DNA of 64,000 nt from Blautia sp. GTDB lineage: Bacteria > Bacillota > Clostridia > Lachnospirales > Lachnospiraceae. The DNA lies in NCBI GenBank assembly GCA_023664455.1, contig JAMPFM010000004.1:33747-97746 (forward strand), written 5' to 3'. The position numbers and the translations under genes are program-made. The notes beneath the pieces are model-generated. The model was not told the DNA's origin and made no database searches. It saw only the letters and a program-made list of their open reading frames with translations. Shown piece by piece: positions 28,771 to 38,700 of this stretch; the first letter of the stretch is position 1, and every line of letters starts with the position of its first letter.

Positions 28771-29622
28771 TCATTCCAAAAGCCCTAAAAATGCACCCAG
28801 ATTTCCGCGCTTCCCGTGGCTTGCCCTATGGGAAAACAGATAATCCGGATTACAACAGGTACAAATGTCCGTTACCTGTATCCTATCCGTATGCACGCCC
28901 GCTTCTTCCAATACAATCTGATTGGCTTTCCATAAATCCAGCCAATATTTGTCGTTTCCTTTCTCGTATAAAATAACTTCCGCCTGTCCGGGCTTAGAAA
29001 ATTCCTGTACAAAAGCCGCCTCCACTTCCCCGCCGACCTCATAACAGCCGCGGCAAATGGAAGGCCCGATAGCTGCAACAATATCTTCCGGTTTTGTCCC
29101 ATATTCCCTGCCCATGACCTCTATTGTGCGCGCGCCTATCCGTCCTACCGTGCCCCGCCAGCCGGAATGGGACAAGCCTATCGCTTTTTGCTTCGTATCA
29201 ATAAAAAAAAGCGGCACGCAATCCGCATAAAAAGTTGCAAGTACGATACCGGGCGTCTTCGTAATCATCCCGTCCACATCTCTATAATCTTTCGGATAGA
29301 AAATGCCTTTTCCCCTGTCCCTCTCATCCACCACACGAATATTCGTCGTATGGGTCTGGTCAGAGCAGACGATATCTTCCAGGCTGCACCCAAGCGTATC
29401 CGCTATCCTGCGGTAGTTCTCATCGACCGCTTCTTTTTTATCCCCTCGCGTATAGCTGAGATTCATGGAAGAAAAAATGCCCTCGCTGACGCCTCCCAAC
29501 CTGGTTGAAAAAAGATGCCTGACGAGTCCTGTTTCATCTAAAAGCGGAAAGGTTAAATACTCCACCTTTCCGTTTTTCCTTCTTTCCATCTGCAATTTGC
29601 TCTGTTTTCTATTGATATTCAT
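28771..29622 (-). CDS. pgeF: Peptidoglycan editing factor / purine nucleoside phosphorylase, LACC1-YfiH family
   Basis: A 283-residue protein of the multicopper-like DUF152 fold. Metal/catalytic residues are visible in CSDQTHTTN, TFYADCVPLFFID and GLSHSGWRGTVGRI. Family members act on purine nucleosides and, in Escherichia coli, correct misincorporated residues in muropeptide synthesis. It lies 55 bases downstream of yraN on the same strand and ahead of the two-component genes. Confidence 0.9.
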   Translation of the reverse strand: MNINRKQSKLQMERRKNGKVEYLTFPLLDETGLVRHLFSTRLGGVSEGIFSSMNLSYTRGDKKEAVDENYRRIADTLGCSLEDIVCSDQTHTTNIRVVDERDRGKGIFYPKDYRDVDGMITKTPGIVLATFYADCVPLFFIDTKQKAIGLSHSGWRGTVGRIGARTIEVMGREYGTKPEDIVAAIGPSICRGCYEVGGEVEAAFVQEFSKPGQAEVILYEKGNDKYWLDLWKANQIVLEEAGVHTDRIQVTDICTCCNPDYLFSHRASHGKRGNLGAFLGLLE

Positions 29623-29676
29623 ACGGTTTAACGTCTCCTTATGTTATGAATAGATGATAGTTTTCTTGTGATTGGA

Positions 29677-30036
29677 TTAACGGTAACAATAATCAAAAGC
29701 ATTCTGAATCCATTGTATGTCGTCGCCCTCAAACGCTATCACATCATAGCGCACCGGCGTATCTGAGGGAATATTGTGTATCATCCGGTAATAATCGGAT
29801 ACCCTGCATATTTTCTGCTGTTTGGTAGTTCCTACCGCTTCCACGGCTTTGCCCTTAGAGGAAGCAGCGCTTCTATATTTTACTTCAAAAAAGACCAGAT
29901 ATCCCCTATCATACCCGATGATATCGATTTCCCCCTGTCTGCACCGGAAATTTCTTTCCTTGATGCGGACTTTTCTTTCTGCCAGATACTGACACGCGGC
30001 CGCTTCCTTTTCGGCGCCGGTTTTCCGTGTATTCAT
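29677..30036 (-). CDS. YraN-family endonuclease-like protein
   Basis: A 119-residue protein with the restriction-endonuclease-like core: E near the start (MNTRKTGAEKEAAACQYL), then RCRQGEIDIIGYD and LVFFEVKYRS, giving the PD-(D/E)xK catalytic layout. Its natural role is poorly defined. It ends the rnhB-ylqG-ylqH group, its usual place in Firmicutes. Confidence 0.9.
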   Translation of the reverse strand: MNTRKTGAEKEAAACQYLAERKVRIKERNFRCRQGEIDIIGYDRGYLVFFEVKYRSAASSKGKAVEAVGTTKQQKICRVSDYYRMIHNIPSDTPVRYDVIAFEGDDIQWIQNAFDYCYR

Positions 30037-30120
30037 TCTTATCCTCTTCTATTCTGCTGTTTTCAGGCATATCCTTTTTTATCCGACGTAATCCTAATCT
30101 TGCAACGTTTACTTTTTCTG

Positions 30121-30408
30121 CTATTTTCCAAGCTTCGCCTTGATTTTGTCCATCGCATCTACAAAGACGAGAATTTCCGCCACTACTTCATATAATTCCG
30201 GCGGAATCATTTCCCCGATATCCAGTCTGGACAAGGTTTCCGCAAGTTTATCGTCGCGATGTACGGGAACGTCCGCCTCCATCGCCTTTTCAATGATTTT
30301 TTCCGCCAGCGCACCTTTGCCGGATGCAATGACCCGCGGCGCCTCATCTTCCGGATCATATTCCAAGGCAATCGCCTGTTTTGGTTTATTTTCCTTTTCC
30401 TTCGGCAT
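30121..30408 (-). CDS. FlhB-like cytoplasmic domain protein (YlqH type)
   Basis: A 95-residue protein matching the C-terminal cytoplasmic domain of FlhB/EscU: AIALEYDPEDEAPRVIASGKG, then VHRDDKLAETLSRLDIGEMIPPELYEVVAEI. It lacks the N-terminal export-gate membrane part and the NPTH autocleavage motif. ATG at 30408 with GGTGGGGG is preferred over a GTG four codons upstream. It sits next to a FliK-like protein as ylqG-ylqH do in Bacillus subtilis, with no flagellar genes nearby; the role is unknown. Confidence 0.85.
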   Translation of the reverse strand: MPKEKENKPKQAIALEYDPEDEAPRVIASGKGALAEKIIEKAMEADVPVHRDDKLAETLSRLDIGEMIPPELYEVVAEILVFVDAMDKIKAKLGK

Positions 30409-30438
30409 ACTTTCCCCCACCTTTTATTATTTTTCAAT

Positions 30439-32232
30439 CTATGCCCTCATATCAAAGGAAGTCCTGCTCAGCACGGATATATTTTTATTCTGTTCCAGAA
30501 TTTCCTGCATAATGTTTGTTTCCTCAGCCTCCGCGTCTTCTTTTAGCTGGAAATTCGCGTTCATGGAATAGCCCCGTTTCGTCAGCCGCTCATCCAGAAT
30601 ATGGATATGCTCCGCAATCAAATCCAGCGCCGCTTCATCCTTTAAGGTAAAATTGGTATTGATTTTCTGATTCTGCTGCATCGTCACATAAACGTCCAGC
30701 GGTCCTAAATGCTCCATATCCAGATGCAGCAGCGCACTGACATTGCCGTCATTTTTGGCAAGACTCTTCTTATTCGTATAGACATAGAGGTCGCCATGCG
30801 CCTGATTTCCCGCCATCATAAGGGGAAGCTGCACATAGGTAAACATCTGGTTCATCTGATGCATAAAATCCAGATTCCCCTGCAGATTCTGGACGCTTTT
30901 TACTCCCGCCGTATCCGCCTTATCGATCATCTGAAACGCTTCGTTTATCTTTGCCGTCTGCTCCCGGATTCTTTCATAGAGCTGCTCCACTTTTTCCTTC
31001 TGCGCCACATCTTCCGGCTTTAGCAGCCATTGATTCTCTATCTCTGTCCGCAGCAGATTCTGAAACCCTCTACTGCCAAACAAATCCCTGACAGACTCCT
31101 GCAGCCCGTCTTTCAAAAGCTGCGGGGAATGCTCTGATAAAAACGTATGAATCTGGGTAAGCGCCTCTTTCGGCGATAAGGTCCCGGTTTCAATCTGTTT
31201 CGCCAGTGAGGAATCCATCCCCAGTTTCCGCAGCATATCCCCCAATTCCTGCCATGACTCTGTCAAAGACCCTGCCTGATTTGCCTGACCTGCCGCGCCT
31301 TCCTGGTTTTTTAATGCACCTGCCTCTTCCTGTGGGATACCGCTATCAGGCATTCCTGCATTTATTGTATCCCCTTTGGGCGTGGCGGAATTTCCTGCAT
31401 TGGTCATCTCTTCCTGTGCGCTTTTGGGCATTTCTTCCATGAGATTCGGCTGCAGGGTTTCCGTCGTCTTTCCTTCGGTTTCCGCTTCTTGTATCAGGGA
31501 AACTATGCCTTCCGCATCGGCTAAACTGCCTTCGCCGACGAATGCCTCCAGAATCTGTCCATAAAAAGAAACCGCCTCTGCCGTCTTTCCTTCCGAAAGC
31601 AGCTCCGTATATATCTTAGGAAGTTCTTGTGTCAACTGCTCCATGCTTTGTAAAATCTGATGTTCATTGTTCTTATATAATTCAAACTGTTCCAGATTCA
31701 GCTCCGTTATTGGCAGGCCAAGACGTATCATCTGGATAATGGAAGAAGGATTGGCATTCGGAAAATCCGCAAGCTGCCTGTTCACATAGGCAATCGTATC
31801 CCTATCAATCGACATGCCTTCCTGCATCATATCCGATATCATTTTCATGTTAAAAGGACTCGCCGACATTCCCGCCGCCGATAACGCTTTCATAATCGTG
31901 GCCTCGTTCGCCATATTGGCGTAAAGCGGCGTCAGGGACAGTAAGGAGCCGTTGTTGCTCTTTACTTCAAAACTCATACTCTGCCCCAGCAAAATATTCA
32001 AATCTTTTTCTAATCTTGCCGTCAGAACGTTGTCGGAATCCAGTGCAATCTGTACCGTATTGCCGTCTTTTCCAACCACTTCGCCCTGGATGGTCTGTCC
32101 GGGCGCTACATGCCGCAGCCCATTGACTGCCTGATAGTTCTTTTCCGCTGCCGCAGCTGTTGCCGTCTGTCTGACAGTATCCGGCTGCGTGACATTCTGG
32201 TTTCTCGGCTGAAAAATATCTCTTAAATTCAA
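30439..32232 (-). CDS. FliK-like hook-length-control domain protein (YlqG type)
   Basis: A 597-residue protein. An N-terminal OB-like section (GQTIQGEVVGKDGNTVQIALD), a Gln/Glu-rich variable middle, and a C-terminal FliK-like domain (FTYVQLPLMMAGNQAHGDLY, then HLDMEHLGPLDVYVTM). TTG at 32232 is the preferred start because GGGGG lies seven bases upstream; the frame also extends 20 codons into rnhB to a GTG without a good ribosome site. It neighbours the FlhB-like gene, mirroring the FliK-FlhB substrate-switch partnership, but no hook or export genes are visible. Confidence 0.8.
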   Translation of the reverse strand: MNLRDIFQPRNQNVTQPDTVRQTATAAAAEKNYQAVNGLRHVAPGQTIQGEVVGKDGNTVQIALDSDNVLTARLEKDLNILLGQSMSFEVKSNNGSLLSLTPLYANMANEATIMKALSAAGMSASPFNMKMISDMMQEGMSIDRDTIAYVNRQLADFPNANPSSIIQMIRLGLPITELNLEQFELYKNNEHQILQSMEQLTQELPKIYTELLSEGKTAEAVSFYGQILEAFVGEGSLADAEGIVSLIQEAETEGKTTETLQPNLMEEMPKSAQEEMTNAGNSATPKGDTINAGMPDSGIPQEEAGALKNQEGAAGQANQAGSLTESWQELGDMLRKLGMDSSLAKQIETGTLSPKEALTQIHTFLSEHSPQLLKDGLQESVRDLFGSRGFQNLLRTEIENQWLLKPEDVAQKEKVEQLYERIREQTAKINEAFQMIDKADTAGVKSVQNLQGNLDFMHQMNQMFTYVQLPLMMAGNQAHGDLYVYTNKKSLAKNDGNVSALLHLDMEHLGPLDVYVTMQQNQKINTNFTLKDEAALDLIAEHIHILDERLTKRGYSMNANFQLKEDAEAEETNIMQEILEQNKNISVLSRTSFDMRA

Positions 32233-32249
32233 TGTCAGACCCCCATTCC

Positions 32250-33008
32250 CTAAACGAAATGTGTGATGAAAGATTTCCGGTGAATCGGACACGGACCGTA
32301 TTTTTTCAAAGCTTCAATATGCGCCTGCGCGCCGTATCCTTTGTGGGCAGCAAATCCATATTCCGGGAAAACCTCGTCGTAGCGCCGCATCAGTCTATCC
32401 CTTGTCACCTTTGCCACAATACTTGCCGCACCGATGGAAATACTTTTCGCATCGCCTTTGATAATCGGCACCTGTTTCATCGAAACTTCCGGTATCGTCA
32501 CTGCGTCGTTCAATAATAAATCCGGCTGAACCTGAAGATTGGAAATCGCTTCCCGCATCGCCTCATAAGTTGCCTGTAAAATATTGATTTCATCGATCCG
32601 TTCAGGCGCGCTGTATCCGACGCTTACCGCCACTGCCTCATCCATAATCACATCATAAAGCTCTTCTCTTTTTTTTTCGGACAGTTTCTTGGAATCATTG
32701 ATATATAAAATATGACAATTTTGGGGCAAAATTACCGCACCTGCCACCACCGGACCTGCAAGCGGTCCCCTGCCCGCCTCATCTATGCCACAGATATATG
32801 AATAAGAGGCGTATTTTTTCTCATAATATTTTAACTGTTCTATGCGCTCTAATTCCTTTTCATAGGCAAGAAGGCGCTTTTTTGCCCGTTCTAATTCCTT
32901 GATAACCCCGGCTCTCGTATCCTGTTCATACTGATTCAATAATTCAGGCAGCCTTTCATAATTAGCTGCCTGTAAGTTCCGTTTTATCTCTTGAATTGAT
33001 TCCGCCAT
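32250..33008 (-). CDS. rnhB: Ribonuclease HII
   Basis: RNase HII removes ribonucleotides from DNA and RNA primers. The 252-residue protein has an N-terminal helical extension (~70 residues), then the catalytic GIDEAGRGPLAGPVVAGAVIL motif, NDSKKLSEKKRE, and the later acidic residues in DLLLNDAV-type and SIVAKVTRD segments. It ends with TAG. Part of the conserved rplS-lepB-rbgA-lepB-rnhB-ylqG run. Confidence 0.96.
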   Translation of the reverse strand: MAESIQEIKRNLQAANYERLPELLNQYEQDTRAGVIKELERAKKRLLAYEKELERIEQLKYYEKKYASYSYICGIDEAGRGPLAGPVVAGAVILPQNCHILYINDSKKLSEKKREELYDVIMDEAVAVSVGYSAPERIDEINILQATYEAMREAISNLQVQPDLLLNDAVTIPEVSMKQVPIIKGDAKSISIGAASIVAKVTRDRLMRRYDEVFPEYGFAAHKGYGAQAHIEALKKYGPCPIHRKSFITHFV

Positions 33009-33070
33009 CTAATGATTCTCTCTCCTATCCTGCCACAAGTCTGACCGTTAAAATCATCCCACTTATACAC

Positions 33071-33610
33071 TTAGCGATGCTTAATAAACCCGAACTTTCC
33101 AAAAGGCCATATCCGAAGCCATGCCCGCCCGATAATATTGTCTCTTTTAATGTTCCCGACTGAAATATCCCTGCTGTCGGTACTGTTATTCCGGTTATCT
33201 CCCATCACAAAATACTCGTCGTCTTTTAACGTAATCGGGGTAGAAGCCCTGCCTGCATCCAGGATGACTTCTTTTCCGTAGCTCTCATCCAATATCTCAT
33301 CGTTGATATAAATCTGTCCTGCTCCGTCAATATAGATGGTTTCCCCCGGCATTCCGATAATCCGCTTGATATAATAAGTATCTTCTTTATATTGGAATGG
33401 AAATACAATAATATCAAACCGTTCCGGCTCTTTAAAATGATAGCTAATCTTATCCACAATCAGATTATCCTCATCGCTCAATTTCGGTTCCATAGAGCTG
33501 CCGCTTACCTGCGTTCTCTGTCCCACAAAATGAATAACCAGATAAGTCACACACAATACCACCAATAAATATAGGCTTGTGCTTAGAATTTCCCGCAATA
33601 CTTTTTTCAT
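33071..33610 (-). CDS. lepB: Type I signal peptidase (first of two)
   Basis: A 179-residue membrane protease with one N-terminal anchor (LYLLVVLCVTYLVIHFV), the Ser of VSGSSMEPKL, the Lys general base in TYYIKRIIGMPGE and the YFVMGDNRNNSTDSRD box. It cleaves signal peptides on the outer face of the membrane. It lies between rbgA and rnhB, with a second paralogue on the other side of rbgA. Confidence 0.94.
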   Translation of the reverse strand: MKKVLREILSTSLYLLVVLCVTYLVIHFVGQRTQVSGSSMEPKLSDEDNLIVDKISYHFKEPERFDIIVFPFQYKEDTYYIKRIIGMPGETIYIDGAGQIYINDEILDESYGKEVILDAGRASTPITLKDDEYFVMGDNRNNSTDSRDISVGNIKRDNIIGRAWLRIWPFGKFGFIKHR

Positions 33611-33638
33611 CTTAATCTATAACCATGCCTTTCCTACC

Positions 33639-34487
33639 CTATTCGTCCGGTCTTTCCAATGTAATCCTGTCGATGCGCCCATTCCTGAAATCATCCAACA
33701 GCAGCGTGGCGCCTCTCTCATAATCGATTCCGCCGCCCTTCTGATAGCATTTTCTACTTTCGCAGACAGCCTCTAAAATACGGGCAGGTTCCCCGATATC
33801 CTCCGCAAGCTGATAACGCTCCATAAACGCTTTTTTATAGTGTACCACCAAATAGGTAATCAAGTCTATTGCAAGTTCTGTCATCTGTAAAATTTCATCA
33901 TTCATAGAACCGATCAGGGCAAGTTTCCTACCCACGTCCTGATTCTCAAATTTCGGCCATAAAATACCTGGCGTATCCAGAAGTTCCAGTTCCTTATTCA
34001 GACGAATCCACTGCTTTCCTTTCGTCACTCCCGGCTTATTTCCTGTCTTGGTACAGGCTTTCCCTGCATAGGAATTGATAAAGGTAGATTTCCCCACATT
34101 GGGAATACCCACCACGATCGCGCGCACCGGTCTGTTCACAATGCCCCTCTTCCTATCCCGCTCTATTTTTTCCTGACATGCTTCTTTCACTGTACCGCGG
34201 ATGGCTTTCATCCCTTCGCCCGTCTTCGCATTGATTTCCAGCACATAAAAACCTTTTTTCTTAAAATAATCCATCCATTCCCGGTTGCATTGCCCATCTG
34301 CCAAATCGGATTTATTCAGTAAAATCAATCTGGATTTGTTCTTTCCAAGTTCGTCAATATCCGGGTTACGGCTGCTGAAAGGGATTCTGGCGTCCACCAG
34401 CTCTATCACCAAATCAATTAATTTGATGTTTTCCTGCATCATGCGCTTTGCTTTCATCATATGACCCGGATACCATTGATAATTCAT
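33639..34487 (-). CDS. rbgA: Ribosome biogenesis GTPase RbgA/YlqF
   Basis: A circularly permuted GTPase of 282 residues needed for late 50S assembly. The G4 motif LLNKSDLAD comes first (~58), then G1 GIPNVGKSTFINSYAG (~128), G2-like NKPGVTKG and G3 DTPGILWP, followed by the C-terminal RNA-binding ANTAR-like domain. It sits between the two lepB genes, as in other Firmicutes. Confidence 0.96.
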   Translation of the reverse strand: MNYQWYPGHMMKAKRMMQENIKLIDLVIELVDARIPFSSRNPDIDELGKNKSRLILLNKSDLADGQCNREWMDYFKKKGFYVLEINAKTGEGMKAIRGTVKEACQEKIERDRKRGIVNRPVRAIVVGIPNVGKSTFINSYAGKACTKTGNKPGVTKGKQWIRLNKELELLDTPGILWPKFENQDVGRKLALIGSMNDEILQMTELAIDLITYLVVHYKKAFMERYQLAEDIGEPARILEAVCESRKCYQKGGGIDYERGATLLLDDFRNGRIDRITLERPDE

Positions 34488-34510
34488 ATTGATTTCTTCC
34501 TTTCTCTGCC

Positions 34511-35095
34511 TTATTCTACAAAGCCCATTTCCGTCGTTTCATTTTTCAGATGAAACCATGCCTGACCTATGATATTCGTCCTCTTAATGGCTCCAATATT
34601 GCCGGAGCGGCTGTCTTCGCTACTATTGCGGTTGTCCCCCAACACAAAATATTCATCCGTTCCAAGCAGAATATCGTTTTCTGCAATACCGGGGTCTGCA
34701 ATTTTATCATAGATATCCTCTTCTTCCTGTAAAACGCCATCTATATAAACCTTTCCGTCCTGAATCCTCACCGTCTCACCCGGAAGCGCAATCACCCGTT
34801 TTACATAATAATGCGTCTTCTGGTTCCCATTCGGAATAAATACGATGACGTCGCCCCGTCCGGGGGATGAGAATTTATAAATCAGGCGGTTTATTAAAAT
34901 TTCCTGTCCGTTATAGAGCGTGGGTTCCATAGAATCACCAATGATGCTCGTCCGCATTCCTACAAAATATGTAATCGCCAGCGCCAGAAAAATAACAACA
35001 AACGTACCGAGCAGCATTTCAAAGATATCCTTTATAAGTGCGGAATTTAATTTCTTTTCTTTCTGATAAAACTGCAATCCCTTTTTCCTAGCCAA
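34511..35095 (-). CDS. lepB: Type I signal peptidase (second of two)
   Basis: A 194-residue signal peptidase. Anchor segment VVIFLALAITYFVGM, nucleophile in IIGDSMEPTL, general base in HYYVKRVIALPGE, and box YFVLGDNRNSSEDSR. The basic N-terminus (MARKKGLQFYQKEKK) is cytoplasmic. It is clearly diverged from the copy at 33071, so this is an old duplication. It follows rplS by about 93 bases. Confidence 0.94.
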   Translation of the reverse strand: MARKKGLQFYQKEKKLNSALIKDIFEMLLGTFVVIFLALAITYFVGMRTSIIGDSMEPTLYNGQEILINRLIYKFSSPGRGDVIVFIPNGNQKTHYYVKRVIALPGETVRIQDGKVYIDGVLQEEEDIYDKIADPGIAENDILLGTDEYFVLGDNRNSSEDSRSGNIGAIKRTNIIGQAWFHLKNETTEMGFVE

Positions 35096-35188
35096 ACCAA
35101 CACCTCTTTTATCACATATCGTCGTATTTCCTGATAGTCAAAAACAGTTACCTTAAATTGCTTTAAGGTAACTGCTCCGGTTCATTAC

Positions 35189-35536
35189 TTATCTTACCAG
35201 TTCTTTTACTTTCGCTCTCTTACCGACGCGACCTCTCAGGTAGTTCAGTTTCGCACGTCTTACTTTACCTCTTCTTACCACTTCAATCTTCTCTACATTA
35301 GGGGAGTGAAGGGGCCATGTCTTCTCAACGCCGACGCCGTTTGACAATTTTCTTACGGTAAAAGTCTCTCTGTTGCTTCCGCCCTGTCTCTTTAAAACAG
35401 TTCCTTCAAAAATCTGGATTCTTTCGCGATTACCCTCTTTAATCTTTCCGTAAACTTTTACAGTATCGCCTACATGAAATTCCTCTACCGAATCTTTCAC
35501 CTGAGCTGCTTCAATTTCTTTAATAATTGCATTCAT
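35189..35536 (-). CDS. rplS: Ribosomal protein L19
   Basis: A 115-residue 50S protein. Family motifs are [30 protein letters not shown] and [20 protein letters not shown], with the C-terminal [16 protein letters not shown]. It has its own promoter and probable autoregulatory leader upstream, needed because a large protease gene separates it from trmD. Confidence 0.97.
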   Translation of the reverse strand: MNAIIKEIEAAQVKDSVEEFHVGDTVKVYGKIKEGNRERIQIFEGTVLKRQGGSNRETFTVRKLSNGVGVEKTWPLHSPNVEKIEVVRRGKVRRAKLNYLRGRVGKRAKVKELVR

Positions 35537-35539
35537 CTG

Positions 35540-35618
35540 TATAACTTGCTCCTTTCGCCTGTTTCTGATGTTCTTAATACCTTCCGTAACAGAGGACCAT
35601 CTTTTTCACAACATTAAT
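35540..35618 (-). ncRNA. Probable L19 ribosomal-protein leader of rplS
   Basis: The transcript between the promoter and rplS contains TGGTCCTCTGTTAC, followed by TAAGAACATCAG ahead of the ribosome site. These resemble the conserved parts of the Firmicutes L19 leader known to Rfam, which mediates feedback control by L19. The match is from memory of the motif and needs a covariance-model search. Confidence 0.5.
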
Positions 35619-35647
35619 AATCTACCATATTATGAGGTAAAATGCAA
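35619..35647 (-). promoter_or_regulatory. Promoter of rplS
   Basis: Minus-strand TTGCAT (35642-35647) and TAGATT (35619-35624) with 17-bp spacing, in the gap after the protease gene. Confidence 0.6.
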
Positions 35648-35722
35648 CCTCTTTTTGCAAATTCCACCGATTTTCCGTCGATTTGGATTTTGCCAATCCG
35701 CCGGTTTCCAATTCCGCGATTG

Positions 35723-38700
35723 CTACAAAATACGATAATCCACCGTTTTCGTTCCAGTATAGTTTCCCGTTCCTGTTACCTTAATGGAAGCGAGACCCCT
35801 GTTCTTGTTATTCATATAGGACAGCGTATAATCTTTTCCCCTTTTCAGATTCAATTTCCCATAGACTGCCTTTTTAATTTCTGCAAAAACTGGGATTCCA
35901 TCCCCTGCATAGGTCATTTGTTCCTGCTTTAGCGTCATATTTACTTCCTCTATGCTGCGAGGCTGAATCGGAAACTCAATCCGCACTTTTCCGGTGTAAT
36001 TCCCCGTTCCTGTCAGAATCATAACCGCTGTTCCGGCATTGGTATTATTTTCATAACCAACCTTATACTTCAGGGAATCTCCATCCACTTTTGCCGTCAC
36101 AGCTTTCTCAATTTCTGCATTCTTATAGGTCTGTTTCTGACCGGTATAGGTTTTGGACGCCAGCTTTGTCTGGTCTATCGTTACCATATTTCCCAATTCC
36201 GCTTTGGTAATTTTGAATTTTTTCGTGATGCTTCCAGAGTAAATACTGTCTGCTTTAGCCTTGATGGTAACGCTTGCAGTTCCTGCTTTCTGGTTATTTT
36301 TATAAGTGACATTATATTGGTCTGCCGGAATAATAACCTGACTGTTGCTTTTCACAGTAAACCCCGAAAATTCAATAGGCACGCCGGCATATACCCTGTC
36401 GGTAATTCCCGTTACTTCTGCCTTGGACAGCGGCTCTTTGGCAATCTTAAAATTAACAGTCTTACTGCCTTGATAATTGCCCTTTGCAGTAACAGTAACT
36501 TTTGCCTTATTATTCAAGGTCTTATGCCCATCATAATAGGCGTCGTACTCTGTATCATCCAGTACAAGTTTCCCCGCCTTTACAGTTACCGCAGGCTCCA
36601 CGGGAATATTTTCACCCAGATAATAGCATCCGCCCACCTTTACGGAAGTAATCCTGGCGGGATTGATTTGGAAAAACCCGGTTATCTCAGTGTTCTGGCT
36701 ATTATCCGTATAATTTAGCAGCGTAACAATTACCCTAGCCTGCTTATCCACCGTACCGTTTACATAGGATACATCCGTATTATTGGCATAAGTATAGGTG
36801 TAATCCGTGCCGGCTTTTAACTTCTTCTGACCCGCCTTCACCGTAACAGGGGATTTAATTTCCGCGCCTGTATAAGTCTTATCGGGTACGGTAACTACAA
36901 GCGTATCCGCCACCTTCTTACGGATTGTAAAGGTAAGTTCCTTCGTGCCGTTATAATTTCCCTTTCCGGTTATCACCACAGCCGCTTCGCCCGCATTGGT
37001 ATTATTTTTATAAGAAATGGCATAATCTTTGTTTTTCTTTAATACCGTTTCACCGTCTTTTACTACAACGGCGGGTTTATAGGCGCTGCCTTTATATTCG
37101 TAAGATGCAGCCTCCCAGCCTGTATCAAAAGTCACTATCAGACTACCCGCAGACTTTTTACATTCCACATTTTTCATAACTGCCGGCTTTTGATTGGCAT
37201 TTGCATAATTTGCCCGCAGTGTTACGGTAATATCATATTTGCTTCCAAGCTGCAGACTGTCTTGCAATGTTTCTGACGGAATCGCTTCCTGCGTTCCGGC
37301 TTTTTGGATCGACAGCGTATAATCGGACGCACTTATCGTTTTTCCGTCAACAGATACCACACAGACAGACTTCATTTCCCCATAGCCATAATTTAACGTC
37401 GCCTTGATTTTATTTGCCGCCACGCTCCTGGGTTTAATCGCAAATTCCTTCGTCACTTTTCCGTCATAATTCCCGATACCCTCTAGAAAAACCTTCGCCG
37501 CCGCGCCATCTGTCGTTGCGTCAATATTATCCGCATAGCCTGTAATCTGGTAATCCCGGTTTGCTTTTAAAACGGTTCCGCCGACTTTCACTGTTATCCC
37601 CGGCTTCACTTCCCCGCCGGTATAAACCGAACCGGATTTTACGGTGATATTTTCGCTACTCAGCGTTTTCCTCGCAATCTCAAAACCCTTAACCACTGTC
37701 CCCTGGCAGTCTGTTTTCCCTGTAATGGTAACGCTTGCCGTTCCAGGGGTCTTGTTATTGCTGTACTTTATCGTATAATTAGCGGCCGGAATCGTTGTTT
37801 CCCCACATCTTACGCTGACTGCAGGTTTGATATCCTTTCCGGTATATTCTGTCTGCTGCATGGATATGGATACCATCCCATCCGTCAGGTCTCGCTTTTC
37901 GATTGTAAAGCTTTGCTTCGCGCTTCCGCTATAGTTAGTCCCCTTTCCAGTTACAGTCACGGTATATGTTCCGGCATGTAACGGACTCTTATTATATTTT
38001 ATCGTATAATCCGTGCCCTCCGTCATAGGGGTTCCCTGATTGGTAACTGTAACGATATTCTGGTGCGTCGTCCCATCGTATACCCAGCCTTGCACAGATA
38101 TCATATCCGCACGCAGGACTTTTTTCGTAATGGTAAACTCCGCCGTAATTTCACCGACATAATTACCAATTCCCCGGATGGTCACGCTGGCTTTTTTATT
38201 TGCGGCGCTGACTTCCTTGTTATTCTGGAATGTCGCGGTATAATCCCTATTTTTAATAAGACGCTCCCCGTCAAACACAAGATGAAGCTCCGGCTCTATT
38301 TCTTCCCCGGTATATTCCTGAGGCATAATATCCTCAAGCATATCCAGCCTAAGCTCCCTGTTATCCACTTCTACCGGTATCGTATAATCGTTGGTATACG
38401 CTTTAATCCGCATAGTACAATTCTGTGCTTCTCCGGCGCTCACCCATGCATTTCCTGTTGAAAGGAAAGTATTATCCTGCTCCGTATTAGCAGTAAAACT
38501 AATCCAGTCACCATTTGGATAAGAAGAATCCACAAACAGTTTGATCGTCTGACCATTTTCTTTTTTCGCTGTTATGACAACGCTAAAGAGCTCCCCTTCT
38601 TCTACCAGGACAAAATCTTCTATCTCAATCGTATAAAAACCCTCAAAACTCGTTCTTCCACTCGTCGTTGCCGCCAGTGTTCCAGACGTCGGATTGTTCT

